Assembly (NCBI GenBank): GCA_008534395.1
Contig: SHMQ01000005.1
Coordinates: forward strand, 48,851-112,850
Direction of reading: 5' to 3'
Length of the DNA: 64,000 nucleotides
From: Candidatus Acidulodesulfobacterium acidiphilum
Lineage (GTDB): Bacteria; SZUA-79; Acidulodesulfobacterales; Acidulodesulfobacteraceae
Below the pieces are notes generated by a model. It was not told the DNA's origin, did no database searches, and saw only the letters and a program-made list of their open reading frames with translations. Shown in pieces: positions 6,463 through 16,150 of this stretch. The position numbers and the translations under genes were made by a program. Position 1 is the stretch's first letter; each line of letters starts with the position of its first letter.

Positions 6463-9423
6463 TTAATGTCCGGAAGTAGGTTGAAATCCTCCGCTTAACC
6501 CTGTAAATTTATGCGTTCCTAAATAATTTCCTAAGTCGCCACTACCAATAGCATATCCTAAGTCGCCGCCGTGCAATCCAAAATAATTATTTTCATTACC
6601 ATTAATGCTACCAATGCCGCCAATGCCGCCAAAAAGAACACCATTAACCATTCCATCCGCAGTATTAGCCACAAACGAATATCCCCTTAACGCATTATTA
6701 ATGAGAGGGTTGCCATGCGGAACGCTGCTTGCCGTTTGAGCAGATATGAAGCCTGGTCCGGCTATAGGACTGGATATAGATAAAGCATTAAGATTGTAAT
6801 TTTTGCTGTATTCGTAATTCAAATTAGAAAATTCACCGTTTCCTTGATTTGTTGCGCCCGCATACGCATTACTAAAATTAGTCGGCGTAAGTATGTTCGT
6901 TTGTTTACTTAAACTTGCCGCTCCGTTACTGATTTTCGTATTAATATTCCCAAAGTCGGATAGTTTCGCGTCGTAAGATCCCTGTTGCGAGATAAAACCC
7001 TCTATGCCGCTTACTGAAGCAGCTTCATTATTAACAACTTCAAATGCCGATGCAAAACTATTTAAACTACCTTTATTCGTTACCATATTATTTATGGCGT
7101 TGGGCATTACGCTACCGGACACAGCAAAAGACCCCGTTTTCGCTTCGCTTAAGTCCTGACGATAGGTTTTGATTTTAGATATGGAATCGCTCCATTTATC
7201 CACGGCAGTCAAGGCTTTGCTCGCAGCTTCAGCAACTAATGAGTTGTGAGAATTAGTTAATGTATGAAGTTCGTTTTTAAGGTTATCTATCTTATGTTGC
7301 ACGCCCGAACCGTAGGCATTTCCGGTCGAATTCATTAAAGAATTACTGTTGGTAAAACCCACGCCCAGCTTAAGCCCAAACAAATTTAATCCAATACCGC
7401 CGGAGCCGTCAGCGGTACTTTTTGCATCGACAGTTTGATTGTTTGTCTGATTTCCTCCGCTACTAACTATCGCGTTTCTATTTTTGCCCCTTGTAACGCT
7501 GCCATTACTCGTCGCATTATATTGGTTTATTGCACTTTGGAGGGTCTCAATGGAATTGCTGGCGGTCTTATGTAACGAAAGTTCCTGCTTATCCGCAGAC
7601 GATAGGTCTTTTTTTACACCCTCTATCCATTCTTTTTTATCCACCGCTGACAAGGAACCGTTATATTTAGTAACCTCCCAATCCCCATCGGATTGCCGCT
7701 GCAAACTTACAGTATTTTGTCCCTGAGTTATAGTAGCAAACACGCCGTGGCCATCGACACGCTGTTCGCTTATAGTTCCATTAATACCTTTTTGGGTTGT
7801 TTCGGTTACATACGGGGCGCTCTGAATTCCCGTCGCTCCTACTCCAACGCTTGCCTGATGCGTAGCATTAAAAGAGTTAGCGGTCATCATATTATCTTTT
7901 ACGACACCTGCTTCAAAATCTCCTTTAGACAAAGCATTTGCTCCTGGAATAGAAGCATTCCTCGTAATAGAACTTTCCATACCTCCAACCATGGACACCA
8001 TAGCGTAAGAAGAATTCGAGGCTATCGCGTAGGCTACCATCGGAACCGACCATGAAAAATAACCCATCCACGCAAGAGATTCCGACAGATAAGACGAAAT
8101 TGCTCCCGAAGAACCTATAGAATAGCCCAAACCGGAATATCCCGAAAATTGCGCCTGAATAATAAGTTGGGATATATAATTAAAAATTACCACTAAAGAA
8201 GGCCATATCATTATCATTATTAAAAACTGAAACATCATCTTTATATAACCGTGGCCTAGATGCGTTATACCTAAAATAAGAAGTATAACGCAAACGCCAA
8301 GCATAAGAGCCTCGAAAAGGCCGAATACTATAGGCATGTATTTACCGGCAAGTATACCGCTTTCGATAAGCCCCGACGTCGTGCTCTGAACGGCCGTTCC
8401 GGTAGCCACAGCCAATGAATCGGCATTAGCTCCGGATATCTGCGCCATCTTTAAAATAGCAGGGGAATACATATTTGCGCCTATTGACTGATAAAGCATA
8501 TTCATAGAACTCTGCTGCATATTGTAAATATAGGGGTTTATCGATCCTATTGCATTGGATAGTTCGCTTACGGTAGCAAATTGGAGGGCACCGGCCATGG
8601 AGTTCATTAATGGACCGTTTATATAATCCTGAACAGCCGATTGAATCCATACAGTTTCCTGTCCGCAGGTCGTCGTTATGCCTTGAGGATCGCTTTGCCC
8701 GCTGGCCTGTTCGGTCATAGAAGACGGATTTGTCCCTGAATACCAGTTCGTAAGTATATTCGCTCCTGCGCCGGCAGTATAAGACGACATGACGTCCCAC
8801 ACGGAATAAGCATTACTGGCTTGATAAGACAATGAACTAGTATCGGTTGCGTTTCCTGCGCTAAACAATGTAGATGCGTTTATATTGCCGGTTGCTATTC
8901 CCGGTGCTACGCAGTTTTGAATATACATATTGTAATCTTCGTAAAGATATGAGTTGGACGGCGATATGGTAGCATTAGTTTCGTCATTCATAAGAGAAAC
9001 GCCTATCCCGTTTTCTAAAAGATTGTCGCCGTTGGGTACGGAAAAAGTGTTTTGAAAATCCTGGGCAAGAGCGTACTGCGCGGTCGTAACGAGGCTCCAA
9101 GGTTCCGCTATGCCTATAGGGACATGTGATATCACCTGAGCGTTAGTTGGAGAACCGGGGTTGGAAATATCCTGGACGTTCACGTTTACCTGTACGCTTA
9201 TCAATGCAAGGTAAACAACCGCAAAACCTCCGGTGTACATAAACATAGTTTTTAGGTGAAAATGATTTCCTGTAACTATTACTCTTATTAACAAAAAAAT
9301 ATAGCTTATAAGGACAAGCCCTTCTAATAATGCATATGTGTCGCCGTTCGCGAAAAAAGACGATATTGCCATAAACATATTCGACAAAAGGTAACCGTTG
9401 CCGAATGCATAAACTACGTACAT
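6463..9423 (-). CDS. traG: TraG-like mating-pair protein
   Basis: 986 residues, close to the 938 of F-plasmid TraG, and in the expected place after traH. Hydrophobic segments lie at about 35-51, 62-80, 361-388, 394-416 and 450-475, with a periplasmic loop of some 280 residues between the second and third, the TraG_N layout. The C-terminal half (about 500-986) is hydrophilic, rich in Ser/Asn/Gly/Ala and predicted periplasmic. In F systems TraG acts in pilus assembly and mating-pair stabilisation, with the C-terminal region also recognising TraS for entry exclusion. AAAGGAG lies 8 bp before the ATG. The C-terminal region has diverged strongly, so the sequence match is mainly in the membrane half. 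Confidence 0.8.
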   Translation of the reverse strand: MYVVYAFGNGYLLSNMFMAISSFFANGDTYALLEGLVLISYIFLLIRVIVTGNHFHLKTMFMYTGGFAVVYLALISVQVNVNVQDISNPGSPTNAQVISHVPIGIAEPWSLVTTAQYALAQDFQNTFSVPNGDNLLENGIGVSLMNDETNATISPSNSYLYEDYNMYIQNCVAPGIATGNINASTLFSAGNATDTSSLSYQASNAYSVWDVMSSYTAGAGANILTNWYSGTNPSSMTEQASGQSDPQGITTTCGQETVWIQSAVQDYINGPLMNSMAGALQFATVSELSNAIGSINPYIYNMQQSSMNMLYQSIGANMYSPAILKMAQISGANADSLAVATGTAVQSTTSGLIESGILAGKYMPIVFGLFEALMLGVCVILLILGITHLGHGYIKMMFQFLIMIMIWPSLVVIFNYISQLIIQAQFSGYSGLGYSIGSSGAISSYLSESLAWMGYFSWSVPMVAYAIASNSSYAMVSMVGGMESSITRNASIPGANALSKGDFEAGVVKDNMMTANSFNATHQASVGVGATGIQSAPYVTETTQKGINGTISEQRVDGHGVFATITQGQNTVSLQRQSDGDWEVTKYNGSLSAVDKKEWIEGVKKDLSSADKQELSLHKTASNSIETLQSAINQYNATSNGSVTRGKNRNAIVSSGGNQTNNQTVDAKSTADGSGGIGLNLFGLKLGVGFTNSNSLMNSTGNAYGSGVQHKIDNLKNELHTLTNSHNSLVAEAASKALTAVDKWSDSISKIKTYRQDLSEAKTGSFAVSGSVMPNAINNMVTNKGSLNSFASAFEVVNNEAASVSGIEGFISQQGSYDAKLSDFGNINTKISNGAASLSKQTNILTPTNFSNAYAGATNQGNGEFSNLNYEYSKNYNLNALSISSPIAGPGFISAQTASSVPHGNPLINNALRGYSFVANTADGMVNGVLFGGIGGIGSINGNENNYFGLHGGDLGYAIGSGDLGNYLGTHKFTGLSGGFQPTSGH

Positions 9424-9426
9424 AAA

Positions 9427-9657
9427 TTACTCCTTTGGCTTATCGTTTTTAGAAAGTATCGATAAAACCGCAAATACAGCTAACAATAAAACAATAACGA
9501 CTATAGTTTTTAAAACGGATGCATAATGTCCTTTAATAAAATCAACAAACAAACCGGCTGTTATAAGCGCCCAAAATATAACGGCAATAATCAACGTGCT
9601 ATAAATCCATCCTTTTTTAGCAATACCGATTGTTTTATTTTTTTTGTTTTTTGGCAT
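9427..9657 (-). CDS. Small two-helix membrane protein between traH and traG
   Basis: 76 residues: a basic N-terminus (KNKKNKTIG), hydrophobic segments at about 17-38 and 46-68, and a charged C-terminus. It ends 3 bp before traG and begins 9 bp after traH, so it belongs to the operon. F-type operons often have small membrane genes between traH and traG, but I see no similarity that would justify a name. Probably an inner-membrane assembly factor; low certainty on function. Confidence 0.65.
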   Translation of the reverse strand: MPKNKKNKTIGIAKKGWIYSTLIIAVIFWALITAGLFVDFIKGHYASVLKTIVVIVLLLAVFAVLSILSKNDKPKE

Positions 9658-9666
9658 ATTTATTAT

Positions 9667-11304
9667 TTAATATGAACTTGCATTATACGCCCCCGCAAGA
9701 CCGTTATTAGACAAAGCCGATATCCACTGCTGGTTTAACATTTGCAGGTATTTAATATTATTATTATCAAGATTTAATTTAGATACCGCCCTTTCATAGC
9801 TTTTTTGCAATTGTTGTATAACCGAAGTAGCGGCCTGTTGGTATTTTTGATAGTATTTTAAATGCTTTGAGTGGCTTATATCTTTATTAGACGCTACGGC
9901 TGCATTTATAGCGCTAAGAATAGTACTAAACAGCTTGATTTCCTGTCCGTAAGCCATTGCAAGAGCGGCATCGTCCATAATTTGCGGATCGTTATAAACA
10001 TAGGCAAGTTTTGCTATAAGAATTACCGGCATGTTAGATGAAGCTATAAAATTGCCGGCGATTGACGTATTAACGTTTAAATTGGCAATGGGTCCTCCGC
10101 ATTTAGTCGGTATCGAAATGCTATTCTCGGCCGAAGGATTAAAATACATATCCTGCACATAAGTTAGATAATACTCATATATAGGAAAAAAACCGCTAAA
10201 ACAATCATTTGTCTTTGTTTCTATCTGCGGTTGAGATACGTAAGAATATCCCCCCGAACTATTAAATTGCTGCGAACCGTAATTTATAGTTATAGACGTC
10301 AGTTCTCCTCCGTAAGTAAGAGAATCGAACAAAGAAGTAGTTTCGGCGGCTGTAGCGGAACCGGGTTGATCGACCAAATCAACGTATTTAGGAGATACCC
10401 ATCTGATAACCGGTTCTTTCTTTCCCGCAGACATATAACCTATAATATCCCCGATAAACGAACCTCTCAAAATGCCTATCATATCCCCATTGCCTCCGCT
10501 GCCGGCATAAGTTCCAGCCACAAGCCCTATATGGGCATGCTTCAACGTATCCCTAAGGAGAGATCCTACGACCACGAACATATTCGACGCCTTATCATAA
10601 GCTGAACATTGCCCAGTCTCCACGTAGTTACTAGCAACGTTTATGTTCGTCAAGCTATTAACGCAGTTCGTAAAACTGGTAATATCGCCCAAATAAGTGT
10701 TGACTGCGGACTTAGGGTTAGTCAGTTCTGTATTTAGCGAGTCCGCCCACGAAGAACCGCTTGTTCCGGCCTGAGAGGAAAGGTTTAAAGTTTTGCCTAA
10801 TTCGGCGCCGGCAAGATTGCCCATAGCCTCAGCCGCCGTACAAGAGTTAAAATTGAGACCGTTTAATTTGTTTGCGATAGATTCGATTTGACTCATTATG
10901 TTTTGGCACTGCTTACATAAAACGCCCAAAACCATATTAAACGCAAAAACTAGCACTTCTCCGGAGGATATTATCTCTTGAAGCACCTGCATAAGCTTGC
11001 TGCCCAACATAGCAATAGCGCCGAATCTCGCACTTATACCGGAACAGCCTATAGAAAAAGAAGGAGGCGTTATGCTGAATAACTGAATATTAGTCCCCGA
11101 ATTATTAAAATCGACATTGGAATAACCAAGCGAATAAATATTTTCTCCCTGCATAGAAAAAGATGAAGGAGACTGGGTAGTAGCCGTAACGGAATTGTTA
11201 AAAATTGAATTCACGAAATCGGAAGGACCTGCCAAGGCTATCGGAACGCAGTAAGAAACAGTAAAATAACATAATAAAGTTACTAATAAAACAATTTTTT
11301 TCAT
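9667..11304 (-). CDS. traH: TraH pilus assembly protein
   Basis: 545 residues with an N-terminal signal peptide (about 1-25) and several paired cysteines, for example CKQC at about 130-133. Length and the Ser/Asn/Gly-rich body match TraH of F-type secretion systems (458-550 residues), a periplasmic/outer-membrane associated factor needed for pilus extension. The ribosome binding site GGGGAGG precedes the ATG. In F plasmids TraH works with TraF, TraW, TraU and TrbB; apart from the disulfide enzymes those partners are not found in this window. Cysteine pairs fit the presence of DsbC and a TlpA-like protein in the same operon. Confidence 0.85.
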   Translation of the reverse strand: MKKIVLLVTLLCYFTVSYCVPIALAGPSDFVNSIFNNSVTATTQSPSSFSMQGENIYSLGYSNVDFNNSGTNIQLFSITPPSFSIGCSGISARFGAIAMLGSKLMQVLQEIISSGEVLVFAFNMVLGVLCKQCQNIMSQIESIANKLNGLNFNSCTAAEAMGNLAGAELGKTLNLSSQAGTSGSSWADSLNTELTNPKSAVNTYLGDITSFTNCVNSLTNINVASNYVETGQCSAYDKASNMFVVVGSLLRDTLKHAHIGLVAGTYAGSGGNGDMIGILRGSFIGDIIGYMSAGKKEPVIRWVSPKYVDLVDQPGSATAAETTSLFDSLTYGGELTSITINYGSQQFNSSGGYSYVSQPQIETKTNDCFSGFFPIYEYYLTYVQDMYFNPSAENSISIPTKCGGPIANLNVNTSIAGNFIASSNMPVILIAKLAYVYNDPQIMDDAALAMAYGQEIKLFSTILSAINAAVASNKDISHSKHLKYYQKYQQAATSVIQQLQKSYERAVSKLNLDNNNIKYLQMLNQQWISALSNNGLAGAYNASSY

Positions 11305-11314
11305 AAATCCTCCC

Positions 11315-11851
11315 CTATAACCTTAACGGTAGAATATTATAAAGAATCCTGCTTTCTTTAATCAGTCCAAAATACCTCGAATCAAGCCCGTATTCGTTCG
11401 GACATGTTGCAAAAAAATATCCTGCTGGTATCCTATAATTATGCCATACGGGAAAACCTTTTATTTTTACGTGCGGCTGAGGAATCAAAAACAAATACTT
11501 AGGCACGCTTGTTAAAAGTTTTCCGTCGCAGTAATCGCTTCTGCCTACGGTATTTAAAATTTCTCCGGACGAACACCCGACATATTTTAAAAAAATTTCT
11601 CCTTTTTCGTATTTTAGACGACTTAACTCATAGTATTTTTTCCATTTAAAAACTTTTTTTGACGGCATCCTAAAGGCGACCGCATAACCGTCCTTTACAA
11701 TTTTACTTTTTTTTAACGTAATAAAAAAATAAGCGTCCATAGAATCGGAATTTGAAATAGTCAGGGAATAAAACGGGGACAAGAGTAAATATAGCATGAC
11801 TAAACAAATAAAGATAGAAAGACCTATTAAGCTATACCGCCTTACGCTCAT
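11315..11851 (-). CDS. traF: TraF-type conjugative signal peptidase (S26)
   Basis: 178-residue S26 serine peptidase of the plasmid TraF (RP4-type) group. S37 in SNSDSMDAYFF and K89 in FLKYVGC form the Ser/Lys dyad, one N-terminal membrane segment spans about 8-27, and the conserved box GLDSRYFG lies at 155-162 near the C-terminus. Such enzymes process the pilin or other transfer proteins on the periplasmic side. It overlaps trbI by ATGA (11848-11851). It is not homologous to the F-plasmid TraF, which is thioredoxin-like, so the gene name should be read in the RP4 sense. Candidate substrate: the pilin at 19473-19871. Confidence 0.87.
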   Translation of the reverse strand: MSVRRYSLIGLSIFICLVMLYLLLSPFYSLTISNSDSMDAYFFITLKKSKIVKDGYAVAFRMPSKKVFKWKKYYELSRLKYEKGEIFLKYVGCSSGEILNTVGRSDYCDGKLLTSVPKYLFLIPQPHVKIKGFPVWHNYRIPAGYFFATCPNEYGLDSRYFGLIKESRILYNILPLRL

Positions 11852-12225
11852 AAAACCCCCTGCTTCTCAAGTTCCTTTTTAAGCGAATTTGTAATATCTT
11901 TATATCCGCCTCCTCCTATAACGACCTGTTTTGCTATTATTACGCCGTTTTCGTATTTTTTCGCGTCCGCGTTTATATCGCCGATAAAAATAGTTATTTC
12001 TTTTTGAGTAACGGCAGGAGTGTTTTTCAAGGGATGTTTTAACGCCTCCTCGTTCATTTCTTTCCTTTTTAAATCGACGATGCTTTTCAGGTTAAGAACA
12101 TATATTCTACTTTGTGTTTTAACATTATAAATATATTTTGTCAATACTAAATTTATTAAAAATGTTAATATTACGGAAACAGCTACTAATACGGCGTAAT
12201 TCATTGCGTTTCTGCTTATCTTCAT
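11848..12225 (-). CDS. trbI: TrbI-like (F-type) inner-membrane protein
   Basis: 125 residues with one N-terminal membrane segment (about 9-32) and a periplasmic tail with the F-type TrbI pattern: a V-L-N-L-K-S-I-V-D-L-K strand, then a segment ending in IAKQVVIGGGGYKDIT. F-plasmid TrbI (128 residues) affects pilus outgrowth and retraction. The location directly after traC is as in F. It overlaps the peptidase gene by 4 bp and lies 25 bp after traC. In F, traW and traU follow; here they are absent and the operon goes to the peptidase and traH. Confidence 0.75.
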   Translation of the reverse strand: MKISRNAMNYAVLVAVSVILTFLINLVLTKYIYNVKTQSRIYVLNLKSIVDLKRKEMNEEALKHPLKNTPAVTQKEITIFIGDINADAKKYENGVIIAKQVVIGGGGYKDITNSLKKELEKQGVL

Positions 12226-12250
12226 ATATCCTCCCGTTTTTTAGATTGAT

Positions 12251-14809
12251 TTAAGCTGCGTTTCTTTTGTCGTCTTCTATGACTTTTTTTATGGCCGCGG
12301 AAATTGAATCGCCCTGCTCAACGTAACCGTTTATTCTTATTTTGTCCGGCATATAAGTAGTAAACAGGTAATACATAAATCTGTCGGTTACTATCCTAGC
12401 GGGAACTTTTATGCCCCATGGCGTAACCATAAAAACCTCGGAATGAAACGGTTTATAGTTATCGATGCTTCTTAGAAGGTGATAGTCCATCTCGCTAAAA
12501 CTGAAAAGATTCGAAGATTTTAAGGCATTAATAGACTCATCGTTTTGTTTTAAAAAGAATTTCCATGCACTGGTGTTTAAAATAGTGTTGCCGGCGCTGT
12601 CCGGATCCGTGTCGTTCGGCGAATATATGTCGTTAAATCCCTGCGTGGCTCCAAATATGGCACCGTCATGCTTCCTTATCTGCCTGTAGGCGTTTTTCGT
12701 AAACAAATCTACCCTCGGAGACGTCCTAAGAAACCTGTGCTGTTCGTCGAAAATTAGAATAGTTCTGTGTTTGGCTATTTTAGACAGGTAAACCTTGCGC
12801 GATATATGATATGTCATAACCATCATAACGGCATCTCTTAACTCCAGGTTTCCTATTATCGTATCGAGTTCCATAACCACGAACTGCTTATGGAAATCTA
12901 CCGATGAAGGACCGCTGAAAAAACGTCCGTATATGCCGTCTTTAGTGAACGGCTTTAACTGCTGCCCGAAATCGATTAGCTCTTTTTTATCATTTTTACG
13001 CCCTGCATTTATGAACCATTGGGAAATATGGGATATTTCAAGCGTATCTTTATATTCATTCCAGAGCTCCTGAAGAACCTCATCTATATAAGACTTGATA
13101 AGTTTCTCGTCTTTTTTCGCCTCCTCCTTAGAGAGCGAACCGCCTATCATATATATAAAATCTCTTAGATATTCCCAACCGTCGTCAAAATCTTCTTCCG
13201 TTTTAATCTCCGAAAACGGATTCAAACTCATTGGGTTTTTCGGATTAAACTCTATCCACTGTCCTCCTATTGTTTTTGCAAGTTTTTCATAAGAACGGCC
13301 GACATCAAAAATAAACACGTTGTCGCCTTTGGCAAGATACATCAAAGTTAAATCGTTTATAAAAACGCTCTTGCCGGCTCCAGACGTGGCAACTATGTAA
13401 CCGTTATAATTAGAGGGGGAATCGAATAAATCAAATGCCATAAACTGCCCCCTACGCGTAATTAGCGGAACAACAGGATTCGGCGTCCCTTTCCAGTCCG
13501 ACTCCACCGGTATGAAACAAGAAGCCTGTTCGGTAAAGATAGTCCTGTATTTCTCGGTTAGTTCGTAATAATCGTAATTTACGCCGAGCGGAACGGCGGA
13601 CAAAATATTTACGGTATTAATAAATTTGTCCTCTTTAAGCTTAATCCTCTGCTCCGCCGAACCGCTTGCCCAGTACATCTTTATAGCGTCTACGTTAGAT
13701 TTAAGGTTCTTTTTAGAATTTCCGGTAACTATTACGTTCAAGGACATCTTGACCAGTTTCTTCTTCTCTTCGAATGATTTAGTAGCTATAGTCGCATCTA
13801 TTTTCTTTTTTGCAAGGCGCGGAAAGAGGTTTTCGGGAAGTTCCTGCGAATGTATGGACTGAACGTTTACTTTTATTTTGCCGACTTCGCTTTCGGGAAC
13901 AGCGCTAACGGCCGTAGAAACTATAAAAGGAGAATTAAACTGCTGTTTGTCTTTATTCTCGCTTAAGTAATCCCCTAGCCTCGTACAGAAATGCCAGAGG
14001 CTTGTCCGCATAGGCAGCTCTATCGGGTTTAAAGACGCATAGTAAATTCCATCCGATACTACGAACCTGCTTTCGCTGCCGTCCAAAAGGGTATCCGGCG
14101 CGAGTATCTGGTTGGCTATTATCTGGGAATCGTCGTATTCGGGTATATCCCTGAAATCGTGGTTCATATTAAAATACTCGTAAAGAGTGCCGACCAGATT
14201 ATCCGGTTTCACTGCTTCCGGTTCGAAACCTTTAGTATTCAGGATATTCTCTACCGATTCCGCTATATAGGAAATATTGTCGTGATTCTTTTCAAGCAGG
14301 ATAGAAACAAACATCCTGTAATCTTTAAGAGTCGTAGGCATCATTTTGTTTACGCCTTCCCTGGTAGCCCTTTCGAAAAAACCTGCGTATTCCTCTATTA
14401 TATCTTTGAAAAGGGGGTTTTCTTTTGCCATAACCGCCTGTTTTTTAAAGGCATCTATTCTCCTTGTTATATTAGGCGAGCCGTATAAAATGAATTGCAA
14501 GGTTGCGCCGGGTATAAGAATATCGAATAAGGCATCGAACGCGGAATCGTCTACCGCCACTATAGCGGGAGAAATCTCGAATATTGCCCCTACCGCAGTA
14601 GAACCGTCTTCATATTCGAGTATATATTTTCTCTCGGCTGGATCATACAGCCTATAAGGGAAGGCCTTATTTGCATGGGCATACTTATAAGTATACTCCC
14701 TGAGCCGCCGCCCTTCTATGCCTATCCCAAAAATAGAAATTATCTGTCTTCTTAAAAAAAACGATACAGAGACAAACGCAATTAAAAATAAAGCGAAATA
14801 CCATATCAT
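12251..14809 (-). CDS. traC: TraC/VirB4-type secretion ATPase
   Basis: 852 residues, the size of F TraC (875). The N-terminal part includes a membrane-proximal hydrophobic stretch and the TraC_F domain; the C-terminal ATPase has Walker A ATSGAGKS at 474-481 (K480) and Walker B with D688-E689 (TILIFDEQHRFL). It powers assembly and transfer through the type IV apparatus at the inner-membrane face. It lies 6 bp after traV and 25 bp before trbI. All ATPase motifs are intact, which argues that the system is functional rather than decaying. Confidence 0.95.
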   Translation of the reverse strand: MIWYFALFLIAFVSVSFFLRRQIISIFGIGIEGRRLREYTYKYAHANKAFPYRLYDPAERKYILEYEDGSTAVGAIFEISPAIVAVDDSAFDALFDILIPGATLQFILYGSPNITRRIDAFKKQAVMAKENPLFKDIIEEYAGFFERATREGVNKMMPTTLKDYRMFVSILLEKNHDNISYIAESVENILNTKGFEPEAVKPDNLVGTLYEYFNMNHDFRDIPEYDDSQIIANQILAPDTLLDGSESRFVVSDGIYYASLNPIELPMRTSLWHFCTRLGDYLSENKDKQQFNSPFIVSTAVSAVPESEVGKIKVNVQSIHSQELPENLFPRLAKKKIDATIATKSFEEKKKLVKMSLNVIVTGNSKKNLKSNVDAIKMYWASGSAEQRIKLKEDKFINTVNILSAVPLGVNYDYYELTEKYRTIFTEQASCFIPVESDWKGTPNPVVPLITRRGQFMAFDLFDSPSNYNGYIVATSGAGKSVFINDLTLMYLAKGDNVFIFDVGRSYEKLAKTIGGQWIEFNPKNPMSLNPFSEIKTEEDFDDGWEYLRDFIYMIGGSLSKEEAKKDEKLIKSYIDEVLQELWNEYKDTLEISHISQWFINAGRKNDKKELIDFGQQLKPFTKDGIYGRFFSGPSSVDFHKQFVVMELDTIIGNLELRDAVMMVMTYHISRKVYLSKIAKHRTILIFDEQHRFLRTSPRVDLFTKNAYRQIRKHDGAIFGATQGFNDIYSPNDTDPDSAGNTILNTSAWKFFLKQNDESINALKSSNLFSFSEMDYHLLRSIDNYKPFHSEVFMVTPWGIKVPARIVTDRFMYYLFTTYMPDKIRINGYVEQGDSISAAIKKVIEDDKRNAA

Positions 14810-14814
14810 AAGGT

Positions 14815-15333
14815 TTATCTCCTGATTATAAACATATTGTAGTTTTTATCGTCTTTTTTGAAGATATAATTTCCATAAAGCCAGTGTCCTTTTTTAATCA
14901 CGACGTAAACGTCTTCGCCTCCGTGAAATACGTTTTCGGAAGAATACGGCAGCACCCATATTTTCTTGATTACCGCAGGCACGTATAGCGGCGGATTATT
15001 GCCTTCGACTTCATATTTAAGCAAGTATTGTCTTACGCTTATATATCCCTTCGCAAATCTTTTTCCTTTAGCCGCAGTTTTATATATCTCCTTGCAAGCA
15101 TTAGTTCCTCGCAAGGATACAGGACAGTTGATTAAATCTCCATGATTTGCTCCCGGCGATTTTATCTGCCCGGTCGATATTTTATAGTTGGTTTCAAGCG
15201 ATGAGCAATTTCCCATGCCAGATTTCGATTCCGGACACGAATAGTTTGAACTATACGGCATAAGCGAACAGCCGGTTAAAACCGCGGAAAATAAAAACGC
15301 CGCGGAAAATAAAAATAAAAGTTTCTTTTTCAC
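14815..15333 (-). CDS. traV: TraV outer-membrane lipoprotein
   Basis: 172-residue lipoprotein: signal segment followed by lipobox AVLTGC with C22 as the lipidated residue, and two further Cys in the first 45 residues (YSCPES, MGNCSS), the layout of TraV, which joins TraK and TraB in the envelope-spanning core. Translation starts at GTG 15333, overlapping the dsbC stop (GTGA) with a GGGAGG ribosome binding site. The C-terminal half (80-172) is basic and beta-rich. Position between traB/dsbC and traC agrees with F-type operons. Confidence 0.8.
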   Translation of the reverse strand: MKKKLLFLFSAAFLFSAVLTGCSLMPYSSNYSCPESKSGMGNCSSLETNYKISTGQIKSPGANHGDLINCPVSLRGTNACKEIYKTAAKGKRFAKGYISVRQYLLKYEVEGNNPPLYVPAVIKKIWVLPYSSENVFHGGEDVYVVIKKGHWLYGNYIFKKDDKNYNMFIIRR

Positions 15334-16148
15334 GGTTGCCTCCCAAAAAGTTCATGGTCTAATTTGGCCACGTTTACGCCTTTAACCCCTAAATCTTGTA
15401 AAATAAGGCCTATATTGATGCCGTCGACCACCTTGCCGTTTATGATAAAAAACGGAACTCCGAATATGGAGTATTCGTTCGCAAGCCCGGTATTATAGGA
15501 AAGCCTTTCTACCGCTTTCTTAGACACTTTAATTTTAGGGGCTATATTCCCAAACTTAGTCTGATATATATGCCCCACCATTATTTTATTTAGAAGCGAT
15601 AACCGATATGATAAAGGTCTGCCGTCGGCCTTAGTAAAATAATATAGCGTCATGGCGGTAGAATGAGGATGTATTGAAGGTTGTGGAATTAAAAAAATAT
15701 ACCTCGTAACTTTTTTTGCTATTTCAGGCCTCGAAAAGAATTTTTCCGCGACGCGACAGAACGGGCAATCTATATTGGCGAATTCTATGACCTTAACCGG
15801 ACCGTCTCCTACTTTGATAGCCTTTTTTAAATCGACTCCCTTTTCTATATCTTCCGCTTTAGACTGCTGCATCTTCAGCCTTGCTTCCTGCGTAAGATTT
15901 TTGCCTGCAGCGGTCCACATTTGACCAAGAAGGATTATTTTATCTTTAGGAAAAACATATATTATCTGACCGTTAGATATCACCGCCCCATAAAGTCCTT
16001 TTACCGGCGTATGAAAAGTACCGGACATTTTTATCTTCGGCAAAATGGACTGGACGGCCGGATTAACCGCTTGTCCGGCAAAAACGCTGCCGGTTGAAAA
16101 CAATACCGCAGTTAAAGCAAGAATAATTAAAAGTCCTCTGAAACGCAT
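15330..16148 (-). CDS. dsbC: DsbC-like disulfide isomerase of the transfer operon
   Basis: 272 residues from ATG 16148, which has AGGAGG upstream; a longer frame reaching 16226 overlaps traB and has a basic tail unlikely to be used. Signal peptide about 1-24, DsbC-type N-terminal dimerisation region, then a thioredoxin fold with the active site C128-P-F-C131 and a cis-Pro region (IFGVPFFIING, about 225). It would reshuffle disulfides in TraH and other Cys-containing components in the periplasm. F plasmid uses TrbB for this; DsbC homologues at this place are known in related systems such as SXT/R391 elements. Confidence 0.88.
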   Translation of the reverse strand: MRFRGLLIILALTAVLFSTGSVFAGQAVNPAVQSILPKIKMSGTFHTPVKGLYGAVISNGQIIYVFPKDKIILLGQMWTAAGKNLTQEARLKMQQSKAEDIEKGVDLKKAIKVGDGPVKVIEFANIDCPFCRVAEKFFSRPEIAKKVTRYIFLIPQPSIHPHSTAMTLYYFTKADGRPLSYRLSLLNKIMVGHIYQTKFGNIAPKIKVSKKAVERLSYNTGLANEYSIFGVPFFIINGKVVDGINIGLILQDLGVKGVNVAKLDHELFGRQP

Positions 16149-16150
16149 GA

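Noticed and set aside
7693..8055. Plus-strand frame of 120 codons within traG
   Set aside because: Shadow of the long traG frame; no start signal.
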